DNA of 21,231 bases from CAYUBI01 sp964443005. GTDB lineage: Bacteria; Margulisbacteria; Riflemargulisbacteria; GWF2-35-9; CAYUBI01. This document shows, in pieces, positions 6,645-14,700 of the stretch (position 1 is its first letter; each line of letters starts with the position of its first letter). Location of the stretch: NCBI GenBank assembly GCA_964443005.1, contig CAYUBI010000031.1:1-21231 (forward strand), read 5' to 3'. The position numbers and the translations under genes were made by a program. The notes beneath the pieces are model-generated. The model was not told the DNA's origin. It saw only the letters and a program-made list of their open reading frames with translations, and made no database searches.

Positions 6645-7755
6645 GTTCAATATTAATTTTCTCATTACGAAGCACAGCAAAATATTCTAATAAAGTTCGT
6701 TGTTCTTCTGTTAATTTTGTTGGAGTTTGGATTGGCGTAATAACAAGGAGATCTCCTGTGCCAGAACTTTGTAAATGAGGAATTCCTTTGCCTTTGAGTC
6801 GAAAAATAGTTCCAGATTGCGTGCCTGAAGGAATTTTCAGTTTTATTTTCCCATCAAGTGTTGGCACTTCGACTTCGTCGCCTAAGGTTGCTTGGGTAAA
6901 ATGAATTGGGAATTCAACAATAAGGTCGTCGTGATCTCGTTTAAATGATTGATGAGGTTCGACACGGATTATGACATACAAATCACCATTCGGACCATTA
7001 TTCGGTCCAATATTGCCTTCATGTGCTACGCGAAGTTTGGATCCATTATCTACGCCAGCAGGAATTTTAATGTTAATTGTTTTGCTGCGCGCAGATCTAC
7101 CAGAACCTGAACAAGATTGGCACGGAGAACCAATCAAATGTCCTTCTCCATGACAGGCTGGACACGGAACAACCTGTGCAATATTTCCCAAAATAGTTTG
7201 CATTGTTTGCCGAACTTGGCCAGCACCCTGACAGGTTGAACACGTTTTGGGGCCACTATTATCTCGAGACCCAGATCCATGACAAATTGAACACGCTTCA
7301 AGATGTCGAATATTTATGTCTTTAGATATGCCTTTATATACATCGTCTAAAATTAAGCGTACTTCAATTTGCAAATCTTCTCCTTGCACTTTATGCCCAG
7401 CACCTTTGCTTTGTCCGCGCTTACGATTTCCATTTCCATGAAAAAAAGAATCAAAAACATCGTCCATATTAAAATCAAATCCGCCAAAACCTTGAAATCC
7501 ACCGAAATCGGGTGATCCGCCACTGTGCCCTTGTTCAAAAGCAGCATGACCAAATTGATCATAGGCGCCGCGTTTTTTTGTGTCACTCAAGACATCGTAA
7601 GCTTCACTAATTTGTTTGAATTTGTCTTTTGCATCACCTGCGCTATTAACGTCTGGATGGTATTTACGCGCAAGCTTTCGATACGCTGCTTTGAGTTCGC
7701 TATCTGACGCGCCTTTGGCTACGCCGAGTACATCATAAAAATCCTGTTTAGCCAT
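6598..7755 (-). CDS. dnaJ: Chaperone protein DnaJ (Hsp40, type I)
   Basis: Co-chaperone that delivers substrates to DnaK and stimulates its ATPase. It has the full type I layout. The J domain carries HPD at residues 33-35 within KLARKYHPDV. A Gly/Phe-rich segment follows (about 75-105). Four zinc repeats lie at about 153-225: CSICHGSG, CSTCQGAG, CPACHGEG and CQSCSGSG. Two carboxy-terminal substrate-binding domains follow, and the protein ends in a short basic helix. At 385 residues the length is normal. The ATG at 7755 is preceded by AGGA eight bases upstream. The gene follows dnaK after a 70-base gap that holds a long hairpin, and is followed by thiL. Confidence 0.97.
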   Translation of the reverse strand: MAKQDFYDVLGVAKGASDSELKAAYRKLARKYHPDVNSAGDAKDKFKQISEAYDVLSDTKKRGAYDQFGHAAFEQGHSGGSPDFGGFQGFGGFDFNMDDVFDSFFHGNGNRKRGQSKGAGHKVQGEDLQIEVRLILDDVYKGISKDINIRHLEACSICHGSGSRDNSGPKTCSTCQGAGQVRQTMQTILGNIAQVVPCPACHGEGHLIGSPCQSCSGSGRSARSKTINIKIPAGVDNGSKLRVAHEGNIGPNNGPNGDLYVIIRVEPHQSFKRDHDDLIVEFPIHFTQATLGDEVEVPTLDGKIKLKIPSGTQSGTIFRLKGKGIPHLQSSGTGDLLVITPIQTPTKLTEEQRTLLEYFAVLRNEKINIEHDSLLSKVRKIIKKI

Positions 7756-7772
7756 GTGGTTTTCCTAAGGTA

Positions 7773-7821
7773 GGTTTAATTTACGAGGAAGCATTTAGTT
7801 ATGCCTCCTCGTAAATTAACC
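7773..7821 (-). other. Long intercistronic hairpin between dnaK and dnaJ
   Basis: Arms 7773-7789 and 7806-7821 are complementary over 16 pairs, with a single extra T in the arm at 7773-7789. Inside the loop GCAT/ATGC (7791-7794, 7801-7804) adds four more pairs. The hairpin begins four bases after the dnaK stop. On the transcript it is followed by AAACCTACC rather than a U-run, so processing, mRNA stabilisation or partial attenuation is more likely than full termination. Confidence 0.85.
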
Positions 7822-7825
7822 GAAT

Positions 7826-9769
7826 TTATTTCTCTTTCTTTTTTTCGTCCTTAACTTCTTCATAGTCTGCATCAACCACAGTTTCATCGTTTTTTGATTG
7901 CGATGAAGAATCTTGTGCTGGTTCTTCTGCATGACTTTGTTCCTGAGAAGGCTGCGCTTGTGAAGCAGCTTGCTGTTGATATACTTTTTGGCCTATAGCT
8001 TGAATTGATTCTTGCAAGGCATCCATTTTCGTTTTGATGTTTGCAGCATCATCTTCTTTCATTGCTGTTTTGAGTGCATCAATCTCTGCTGTTAATTTAG
8101 TTTTTTCTGCAGCATCAATTTTGTCACCTAGTTCGTTCATCGTTTTTTCAGTTGAATATAAAATACTGTCTGCTTGGTTGCGCATATCAATGGCTTCTTT
8201 GCGTTTAACATCTTCTTTTTCATGCAATTCTGCTTCTTTTTTCATGCGTTCAATTTCATCCTTAGATAAACCACCTGCAGAAGTAATGGCAATTTTTTGT
8301 TCTTTCCCAGTGCCTTTGTCTTTGGCACTGACATGAACAATACCATTGACATCAATATCAAAGGTAACTTCAATTTGTGGTATGCCGCGCGGTGCTGCTG
8401 GAATATCTGTTAATTGAAACTTGCTCAGTGTCCGATTATCATTTGCCATTGAACGTTCGCCTTGTAAAACATGAATGTCAACTGCAGTTTGTGAATCACC
8501 TGCTGTTGAAAACACTTGTGATTTGGAGACTGGAATCGTGGTATTTTTTTCAATTAGTTTAGTCATGATTCCACCCATAGTTTCAATGCCAAGCGATAAT
8601 GGGGTTACATCTAGTAAGACGATATCTTTAACGTCTCCACCTAATACACCACCTTGAATAGCAGCACCTAATGCGACAACTTCGTCTGGATTAACACCTT
8701 TGTGTGGCGCTTTTTTGAAAAATTTTTCTACTTCTTCTTGAATTTTTGGAATCCGAGTCATTCCACCTACTAATACGACTTCATCAATTTGATCTACAGT
8801 TAGGCCTGCATCTTTTAATGCAATACGACTAGGATCAATGGATCGTTTAATGAATTCTTCCAGCATTGATTCAAAGCGACCTCGAGATAATGTAATGTTC
8901 AGGTGTTTAGGCCCAGTATTATCAGCTGTAATAAAAGGTAAATTAATATCAGTACTAAGCGTTGATGATAATTCGATTTTTGCTTTTTCTGCTGTTTCTT
9001 TGAGTCGTTGTAATGCCATATTGTCTTTAGATAAATCAATTCCATTATCTTTTTTGAATTCATCTACGAGCCACGTAATAATTTCTGCATCTACATTGTC
9101 TCCACCCAGATGCGTATCTCCATTGGTTGACAGTACTTCAAAAACTCCATCTCCTAATTCAAGAATCGAAATATCAAATGTTCCACCACCAAAGTCATAA
9201 ACTGCAATTTTTTCTTCTTTTTTGGTTTTATCTAAACCATAAGCGAGCGCAGCAGCAGTTGGTTCATTAATAATGCGTAAAACTTCTAATCCTGCAATAG
9301 CACCCGCATCTTTAGTTGCTTGTCGTTGAGAATCATTAAAATAGGCAGGAACTGTAATAACTGCTTGCGTTACTTTTTCGCCGAGATAAGCTTCTGCATC
9401 TTTTTTTATTTTTGATAAAATCATAGCGGATATTTCAGGTGGAGTAAAATGTTTTCCGTCAATATCAACAACTGCGTCTCCGCCTTTGCCATCAATGACT
9501 TTATACGGAACCATTTTTTCTTCTTGATCTACTTCACGATGTTTGCGTCCCATAAATCGCTTAATGGAATAAATCGTGCGTGTAGGATTTGTAACTGCTT
9601 GTCGCTTGGCTACTTGCCCTACTAATTTTTCTCCATCTTTTGTAATAGCAACAACTGACGGGGTTGTACGACTTCCTTCTGCATTTGAAATTGTTGCAGG
9701 AGCGCCTCCTTCCATGACTGCTACACACGAATTGGTTGTACCCAAATCAATACCAATAATCTTTCCCAT
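7826..9769 (-). CDS. dnaK: Chaperone protein DnaK (Hsp70)
   Basis: ATP-dependent chaperone that binds exposed hydrophobic peptides, working with DnaJ and the exchange factor GrpE. It starts GKIIGIDLGTTNSCVAVMEG and carries the Hsp70 signatures VYDFGGGTFDISILE and VLVGGMTRIPKIQ. The linker VLLDVTPLSLGIET leads into the substrate-binding domain and a helical lid. The acidic, Gln-rich tail (QAQPSQEQSHAEEP, ending VVDADYEEVKDEKKKEK) is typical of bacterial DnaK. At 647 residues the length is normal and nothing looks degraded. The ATG at 9769 is preceded by AAGGAGA. It lies 17 bases after grpE, so both are translated from one messenger. Confidence 0.99.
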   Translation of the reverse strand: MGKIIGIDLGTTNSCVAVMEGGAPATISNAEGSRTTPSVVAITKDGEKLVGQVAKRQAVTNPTRTIYSIKRFMGRKHREVDQEEKMVPYKVIDGKGGDAVVDIDGKHFTPPEISAMILSKIKKDAEAYLGEKVTQAVITVPAYFNDSQRQATKDAGAIAGLEVLRIINEPTAAALAYGLDKTKKEEKIAVYDFGGGTFDISILELGDGVFEVLSTNGDTHLGGDNVDAEIITWLVDEFKKDNGIDLSKDNMALQRLKETAEKAKIELSSTLSTDINLPFITADNTGPKHLNITLSRGRFESMLEEFIKRSIDPSRIALKDAGLTVDQIDEVVLVGGMTRIPKIQEEVEKFFKKAPHKGVNPDEVVALGAAIQGGVLGGDVKDIVLLDVTPLSLGIETMGGIMTKLIEKNTTIPVSKSQVFSTAGDSQTAVDIHVLQGERSMANDNRTLSKFQLTDIPAAPRGIPQIEVTFDIDVNGIVHVSAKDKGTGKEQKIAITSAGGLSKDEIERMKKEAELHEKEDVKRKEAIDMRNQADSILYSTEKTMNELGDKIDAAEKTKLTAEIDALKTAMKEDDAANIKTKMDALQESIQAIGQKVYQQQAASQAQPSQEQSHAEEPAQDSSSQSKNDETVVDADYEEVKDEKKKEK

Positions 9770-9786
9770 GATCGTTCTCCTTTTTC

Positions 9787-10401
9787 TTATTCTTTTGCCA
9801 CGACAACCATGGCTGGCCGGATAATCTTAGTGTTAAGCAGATAGCCTTTTTGAAATTCAGTAATAATTTCGCCCTCCTTTTTGCCTTTTTCTTCTTTGTG
9901 AGAAACAGCCATGTGTCGTTCAGGATCAAACATTTCGCTAACACATGACATTGCAATAACACCTTCTTTTTCCAATGCTTTTTGAAATTGTTGCAATATG
10001 AGTTCAAAGCCTTTATGTATATCTTCAACTGAATGGTTTTGATTTTGTGTATCCATTGCTCGTTGAAAACTGTCTAATACTGGCAGCACAGCTAAAGCAA
10101 ATTCTTCTTTTGAGGTTCGAAGAAAATCTAGTCGTTCTTGAGCGGAACGTTTGCGATAATTTTCAAACTCAGCTTGTTTTCGCAGTAATCGGTCATTTAG
10201 CTCCGAAATTTCTAATTTTGCGATTATAAGTTGTTCTTCAATCGATATAGCTTTTGTCTCATTCGCAGTTGCTTGTGATGCTGTTTCAGATTCCCTATTG
10301 GATTGTGCTGAATCTGTTTGCGCAAATTCAACTATAGAATCATCCTCGTGTGTTGGATTATCATTGATCTGAGAATCCATATTCTTTTTGGAATGTGTCA
10401 T
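9787..10401 (-). CDS. grpE: Nucleotide exchange factor GrpE
   Basis: Homodimeric exchange factor that releases ADP from DnaK. The first 60 or so residues are polar and probably disordered, rich in Asp, Ser, Glu and Asn. They lead into a long helix with the GrpE pattern LRKQAEFENYRKRSAQE, followed by VLPVLDSFQRAM, FELILQQFQKALEKEGV and, near the end, FDPERHMAVSH and FQKGYLLNTKIIRPAMVVVA. At 204 residues it is normal for the family. The ATG at 10401 lies three bases after the hrcA stop, and its ribosome site GGAGGTGAGG is formed by the last hrcA codons, so the two are probably coupled. A second Met at residue 8 is less well placed. Confidence 0.97.
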   Translation of the reverse strand: MTHSKKNMDSQINDNPTHEDDSIVEFAQTDSAQSNRESETASQATANETKAISIEEQLIIAKLEISELNDRLLRKQAEFENYRKRSAQERLDFLRTSKEEFALAVLPVLDSFQRAMDTQNQNHSVEDIHKGFELILQQFQKALEKEGVIAMSCVSEMFDPERHMAVSHKEEKGKKEGEIITEFQKGYLLNTKIIRPAMVVVAKE

Positions 10402-10404
10402 GAT

Positions 10405-11451
10405 TTATACCTCACCTCCTGTATTACAAATTCGCTCTAATTCCTCATTAATGAATTGAACAGCTGTTTTTATCTGCGTTGCACTTCGCGCATAATCCAT
10501 TCGTTTGGGGCCTAAAATCCCCATGCAGCCAACAGGGCCGCTTGAATTTGAAAAACTTTCATATACTAGCGACATATCGCGAAGTGATTCGTTATGGGCT
10601 TCATCGCCAATCAAAAACTGAATACTGCCTTGAGTATCTTTCAAATAACAGGCAATCATTTTTTCATTTTCTAGAACATGAACAATCTGGCGAATTTGTT
10701 CAATACTTTTAAAGTCTGATTGATTTACCAATTTGGACGAGTTTTTAATTGAAAATGATTGTTCTTGGAGAAATTGGCCATGGCTACAAATCATATCAAG
10801 CGCTTTTTGTAAAAATGCATGATATATGGGAAACATTTCAATAATTTTCTGAATATCATTACCATTAATACAGGATAAATCTCTACCCACTAACATCTCA
10901 TGTAAAAATCGAGATAATTTGTTGAGTTCTTCTTGAGATAATTGTGCATCCTCAAAATTAATGATGAAATCTTTATTCTTGCCAGTATTGCTAAGCAATA
11001 CAACTAATACTTGGTGAACATTCAGTAATATTAATTGTAAGTATTTAATTAAATGTCGCGTAGATTCACTCATTGACATGACAACAGCATAATCTGACAA
11101 TTGTGAGGTTAGTAACAGTACTGACGTTAGTATTTCATCGACACTATTAAAAACTTGTTCTCTATTCCGTAGCAACAAAGCCATATCCGTATCAGATAAG
11201 GGTTGAATAGGCAATAAATTATCAACAAAAGTGCGATATCCTTTAAATGTAGGAATGCGTCCAGCAGAAGTATGCGGTTGTTCAAGATAACCTTCTTGCT
11301 CGAGCGCAACTAGCTCATTGCGAATAGTTGCTGGACTATAGTCAATTCCAGACAAACTTGACAAATAACCCGACGCAACGGATTTGTCTTTGCGAATATG
11401 TTCTTCAACTACTGCATATAATATCTGTTTTCGTCGTTCCGTCAGCGTCAT
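10405..11451 (-). CDS. hrcA: Heat-inducible transcription repressor HrcA
   Basis: Dimeric repressor that binds CIRCE and shuts off class I heat-shock genes; in known systems its folding depends on the GroE chaperonin. The amino end carries a winged helix (LTERRKQILYAVVEEHI, then YSPATIRNELVALEQEGYL) followed by the hallmark HTSAGRIPTFKGYRTFVD. Later family features are visible near the end: GPVGCMGILGPKRMDYARS. At 348 residues the length is normal. The ATG at 11451 has AAAGGGG eight bases upstream. It is the first gene of hrcA-grpE-dnaK-dnaJ-thiL, and a CIRCE element lies directly before it, so the operon should repress itself. Confidence 0.97.
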   Translation of the reverse strand: MTLTERRKQILYAVVEEHIRKDKSVASGYLSSLSGIDYSPATIRNELVALEQEGYLEQPHTSAGRIPTFKGYRTFVDNLLPIQPLSDTDMALLLRNREQVFNSVDEILTSVLLLTSQLSDYAVVMSMSESTRHLIKYLQLILLNVHQVLVVLLSNTGKNKDFIINFEDAQLSQEELNKLSRFLHEMLVGRDLSCINGNDIQKIIEMFPIYHAFLQKALDMICSHGQFLQEQSFSIKNSSKLVNQSDFKSIEQIRQIVHVLENEKMIACYLKDTQGSIQFLIGDEAHNESLRDMSLVYESFSNSSGPVGCMGILGPKRMDYARSATQIKTAVQFINEELERICNTGGEV

Positions 11452-11464
11452 CGCTTCGACCCCT

Positions 11465-11491
11465 TTAGCACTCTCGTTAAGCGACTGCTAA
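11465..11491 (-). promoter_or_regulatory. CIRCE operator (HrcA binding site)
   Basis: TTAGCACTC (11465-11473), nine bases, then GACTGCTAA (11483-11491). The consensus is TTAGCACTC-N9-GAGTGCTAA, so one arm is perfect and the other has a single change (C for G at its third base). The spacer contains TCG...CGA, which can extend the inner pairing. It lies 14 bases before the hrcA start codon and just downstream of the -10 box, the usual place for HrcA repression. Confidence 0.93.
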
Positions 11492-11503
11492 GCCGCTAAG
11501 GGT

Positions 11504-11533
11504 AGAATAGCACCTTGAGAAATGTTTAGTCAA
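11504..11533 (-). promoter_or_regulatory. hrcA operon promoter
   Basis: On the minus strand TTGACT (11533-11528), an 18-base spacer and TATTCT (11509-11504) form a vegetative-type promoter. Predicted transcription start is near 11497, about six bases before CIRCE, so HrcA would cover the start site. This is the only promoter I can support for the five-gene heat-shock operon. Confidence 0.65.
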
Positions 11534-11597
11534 ATGTTTTGAAATAGATAATAAATGCTGGTGCAGTTTCTTGTGTAGTAGAATTTCGAATTGCGCG

Positions 11598-11659
11598 TGT
11601 CCTTTTTCTGGACAGATTAACTTTCCTATACTACACTAGTATGAAATAGGTTTTTTCAT
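11598..11659 (+). repeat. Three consecutive inverted repeats over the cheA promoter
   Basis: TGTCC-N7-GGACA (11598-11614) covers the -35 box. ATACTA-CAC-TAGTAT (11628-11642), a perfect 15-base palindrome, covers the -10 box. ATGAAA-N7-TTTCAT (11641-11659) lies in the leader just before the ribosome site. The first two look like operator half-sites; the third could fold in the messenger. No protein binding them can be named. Confidence 0.55.
11609..11637 (+). promoter_or_regulatory. Candidate cheA operon promoter
   Basis: TGGACA (11609-11614), a 17-base spacer and TACACT (11632-11637) fit a vegetative promoter, with a start near 11644 and a leader of about 27 bases ending in AGGGGGG (11661-11667) before the cheA ATG. 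A TATACT at 11627-11632 is a better -10 by sequence but has no -35 at a usable distance. I saw no flagellar sigma-28-type promoter here. Confidence 0.45.
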
Positions 11660-11670
11660 TAGGGGGGCGT

Positions 11671-13743
11671 ATGAAAGAAAAAATTAATCAACTTTCTTTG
11701 ATTCTTAATGTAATTGACCCCGCAGATTTGCTTGCGTTAAACGAGCTTGTTGATCAGGTTGAAGCTATTTCTGGCGTTCTTTCTCCTAAGCATGAAGATT
11801 TGGCTAAACTAATGAATGTCATTCATGCATATACGCTGGCTGCAATCAAAGGTATTGTAGAGTTTTCTGTTCTTTCGGAAAATTTGATCAGTTTTATTGC
11901 CTTGATTACCAGTGAATCAGTGTTCATGGATAACACTAAAACTATCATTAAATTAACCAAAATTCAGCAAAATAGAATTAATGATCTGATAAAATTGTTT
12001 CCATTGTTACAAACAGATTCGAGTAGCGATGAGGTTGTTGAAATTGCTTCAATTGATTTTGAAGAGGAAAACGCTGCGTCTTCTAAAGATACACAAAATA
12101 GTTTTTCTAATGATCGACAGATTTTTATTGATTTTATTGGTGAATCTCGCGAGCATTTGTCTCAAATCGAAGAACATCTGATGGATTTAGAAAAAAATCC
12201 ACATGAACAAGAAGATATTGAAGCCGTTTTTCGAGCATTTCATACTATTAAAGGGGTCACTGGATTTCTTCAGCTGACACAAATTGGAGAATTGACGCAT
12301 AAAACAGAAAGCGTTTTAGAAAAAATTAAAACTGGAAAACTAGAAATTAATGCAGCCATCACAAATGTTCTGCTAAATGTACGCGATATTTTGTTCATGG
12401 CTATTGCTTTATTAGATGAAAATGTTCAAAAAGGAATTCTTAAAGAAACACTTCAGGATAATTCGGTTATTCTTGCACAACTAGAGCAACTAATGGCTGG
12501 TGAATTAATTTCGATAGATTTGCCACGAATCGAAAAAAAAGAAATAGTTCCGTTAAGTGTAGATACGGAAAAACAAAAATCTACAGAAAGTAGTGATAAT
12601 TCCATTAAAATTAATGCAGATAAAATTGATCATCTGATTAATATTACTGGAGAATTATTAATTTCTCAGTCGTTGTTATGGAACGATGATTATATTCTTG
12701 CTAATCATAAACAAAGTTTTATTAATCATATTGATCAAATTAAACGCGTTACAAAAGATATGCAGCGAATTAGTTTGAGTATGCGTATGGTTACGATTAA
12801 GCAAATGTTTAGTAAAATGCGCAGGATAATTCGTGACGTTGCTGATAAAACAAAAAAAGAAGTGACAACGATTTTAGTTGGCGAAGACATTGAATTGGAT
12901 CGTACATTGGTTGAAGCGATTCATGATCCGTTGATGCATATTGTTCGAAATGCAGTAGATCATGGTATTGAGGCCTTAGATTTACGGCAACAACGTGGGA
13001 AACCAGATGTGGGGACTATTTTGCTGCGTGCCTTTTACAGTGGTGCAAATGTAATGATTGAGATTAGCGATGATGGAGCTGGACTTAATAAAGAACGTAT
13101 CGTAAAAAAAGCAATTGAAGTCGGGCTCATTACTGAATCTACGCCAATAGATGAACAAACAATTTATCAGCTTATTTTTGCTCCAGGATTTTCAACAGCT
13201 GAAGTTGTTACAGATATTTCTGGGCGCGGTGTTGGCATGAATGTCGTTAAAAAAAATCTTGAGCGTATTCGTGGTAAAATTGATGTTTCTACTCGCGAGG
13301 GTGAAGGTACAACGATTTTACTGCAGGTTCCATTGACCTTAGCTATTATTTCCGGAATGTTGATTCGTGTAGATTCAGAAATTTATATTTTGCCAGTTTT
13401 ATCGATTCTCGATATACTTAAACCTACAGAAAATCAAATTCATGCTATTGATCAAACACATTTTATTCTTCTTTTACGTGGAAAAACAATTCCAATTATC
13501 AAATTAGATGAGGTTTTACATCAACAGATACATGGGCGTACTCTTGAAAATCAATTAATTATAGTGGTAGAGTATAATAAAGAATATCGTGCTTTGGTTG
13601 TTGATGAAATTCTTGGAAATCAAGAAATTGTGATTAAATCGTTGCAAGAAGAATTTAATCAACGGAATTTTTTCTCATCCTGTTCAATTTTGGGTAATGG
13701 GAAAGCTAGCTTGATTTTAAATGTTGAGAGTTTTTTCAAATAA
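11671..13743 (+). CDS. cheA: Chemotaxis sensor histidine kinase CheA with amino-terminal extension
   Basis: Central kinase of the chemoreceptor array; it phosphorylates CheY and CheB. Residues 1-145 form a mostly helical region I do not recognise, ending in an acidic Ser-rich linker. The HPt domain follows, with the phosphorylated histidine H191 in AFHTIKGVTGF. After a linker of about 50 residues, too short for the usual CheY-binding P2 domain, comes the dimerisation domain. The ATPase domain carries the N box HIVRNAVDHGIE (423-434), G1 DDGAG (467-471), the F box FAPGF (503-507) and G2 GRGVG (518-522). The CheW-like domain runs from about 555 to 690. The usual HPt histidine lies near residue 48, so the extension is about 140 residues. 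The start is the ATG at 11671, preceded by AGGGGGG. First gene of the operon, 21 bases before cheY. Confidence 0.95.
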   Translation: MKEKINQLSLILNVIDPADLLALNELVDQVEAISGVLSPKHEDLAKLMNVIHAYTLAAIKGIVEFSVLSENLISFIALITSESVFMDNTKTIIKLTKIQQNRINDLIKLFPLLQTDSSSDEVVEIASIDFEEENAASSKDTQNSFSNDRQIFIDFIGESREHLSQIEEHLMDLEKNPHEQEDIEAVFRAFHTIKGVTGFLQLTQIGELTHKTESVLEKIKTGKLEINAAITNVLLNVRDILFMAIALLDENVQKGILKETLQDNSVILAQLEQLMAGELISIDLPRIEKKEIVPLSVDTEKQKSTESSDNSIKINADKIDHLINITGELLISQSLLWNDDYILANHKQSFINHIDQIKRVTKDMQRISLSMRMVTIKQMFSKMRRIIRDVADKTKKEVTTILVGEDIELDRTLVEAIHDPLMHIVRNAVDHGIEALDLRQQRGKPDVGTILLRAFYSGANVMIEISDDGAGLNKERIVKKAIEVGLITESTPIDEQTIYQLIFAPGFSTAEVVTDISGRGVGMNVVKKNLERIRGKIDVSTREGEGTTILLQVPLTLAIISGMLIRVDSEIYILPVLSILDILKPTENQIHAIDQTHFILLLRGKTIPIIKLDEVLHQQIHGRTLENQLIIVVEYNKEYRALVVDEILGNQEIVIKSLQEEFNQRNFFSSCSILGNGKASLILNVESFFK

Positions 13744-13764
13744 GCAAAAAGGGGTGGGGCGCAA

Positions 13765-14133
13765 TTGAATAAAATAATTATGGTAATTGATGATTCGCCT
13801 ATTATTCGACAGTTAGTTTCAATGACTGCATCTCAAGGTGGATATCAGGTTATTCAAGCAGAAAATGGTCAAGATGCAATTAATAAACTGAAGCCACTTC
13901 CTGCAGTCAATCTTTTTGTTTGTGATGTTAATATGCCGATTATGGATGGTATTACGTGTGTAACTGAAATTCGAAAGATGATACATTATCGATCAATACC
14001 CATTATTATGTTAACTACAGAAAGTCAGGAAGATAAAAAGGCCAAAGGAAAATTGGCTGGAGCTACGGGTTGGGTTGTCAAGCCTTTTGAGCAAGGAGCG
14101 TTTTTGAAAATTCTTCAACGATTAATGGGATAA
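13765..14133 (+). CDS. cheY: Chemotaxis response regulator CheY
   Basis: Single-domain receiver that, when phosphorylated by CheA, acts on the flagellar motor switch. It has the acidic pair D9-D10 (MVIDDSPIIRQ), the phospho-acceptor D54 in VCDVNMPIMDG, the switch threonine in IMLTTES (84-85) and the conserved lysine K106 in WVVKPF. At 122 residues it is a stand-alone receiver with no output domain, and its place between cheA and cheW supports the CheY call. The start codon is TTG, preceded at five bases by GGGGTGGGG. No cheZ, cheC or cheX phosphatase gene is seen nearby. Confidence 0.92.
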   Translation: MNKIIMVIDDSPIIRQLVSMTASQGGYQVIQAENGQDAINKLKPLPAVNLFVCDVNMPIMDGITCVTEIRKMIHYRSIPIIMLTTESQEDKKAKGKLAGATGWVVKPFEQGAFLKILQRLMG

Positions 14134-14154
14134 TTAAAAAAGGGGGAAGGTTAT

Positions 14155-14688
14155 ATGGTTGTGACTACGCAAATGGCACTGGAAAAGATTTCACAAAAAT
14201 CTGCTGGTGTATTAATAAATTCTCAGATTGAAAAATATTTGACGTTTCGATTAGGTGAGCAAGAATTTGGTATTAGTATTTTAAAAGTAAAAGAGATAAT
14301 CAGCATTATTGGGATCACTCCGTTACCTCATACACCTCAACACGTCAAAGGTATTATTAATCTTCGTGGAAAAATTATTCCAGTTATTGATTTACGCTTA
14401 AAGTTAGGTTTTGACGAAGTTGCATATACTGAACGTACGTGTATTATTGTTGTTAATGTTAAGCATGGAACATTGCTGGCAGAAATGAGCATTATTGTTG
14501 ATTTTGTTTCTGAGGTGTTAAATGTTTCTCATGACAATATTGATCCGTCACCGCGATTTGATCAATCTGTAAGTACTGAATATATTCTTGGTATTGCGAA
14601 AATCAATGATACCGTTAAAATATTGTTAGATATTAACAAAATATTGGATGGAGAAGATGTTGATGCAATTGTAGGGAATATAGGTTAA
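14155..14688 (+). CDS. cheW: Chemotaxis coupling protein CheW
   Basis: Adaptor that links receptors to CheA. After about 24 extra residues at the amino end, the standard CheW fold begins at EKYLTFRLGEQEFGISILKVKEI and continues through the signature TPLPHTPQHVKGIINLRGKI and IPVIDLRLKLG. It ends with the ILGIAKINDTVKILLDINKIL pattern (quoted here in part: YILGIAKINDTVKILLDI). At 177 residues it is slightly longer than average. The ATG at 14155 follows GGGGGAAGG. It lies 21 bases after cheY and 12 before the receptor gene, so the four genes almost certainly share a messenger. Confidence 0.94.
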   Translation: MVVTTQMALEKISQKSAGVLINSQIEKYLTFRLGEQEFGISILKVKEIISIIGITPLPHTPQHVKGIINLRGKIIPVIDLRLKLGFDEVAYTERTCIIVVNVKHGTLLAEMSIIVDFVSEVLNVSHDNIDPSPRFDQSVSTEYILGIAKINDTVKILLDINKILDGEDVDAIVGNIG

Positions 14689-14700
14689 AAGGGGGAAGTT

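Noticed and set aside
8838..9200. 120-codon open frame on the plus strand
   Set aside because: It is antisense to the conserved ATPase domain of dnaK and has no ribosome site or family resemblance; other long frames opposite dnaK, dnaJ and mraY were dropped for the same reason.
9747..10028. 93-codon minus-strand frame overlapping the end of grpE
   Set aside because: Same strand, different frame from grpE and dnaK, rich in Lys from shadow codons, with no recognisable domain.
11627..11632. TATACT as the -10 of the cheA promoter
   Set aside because: The closest -35-like box (TGGACA) would leave a spacer of only 12 bases; TACACT five bases later gives 17.
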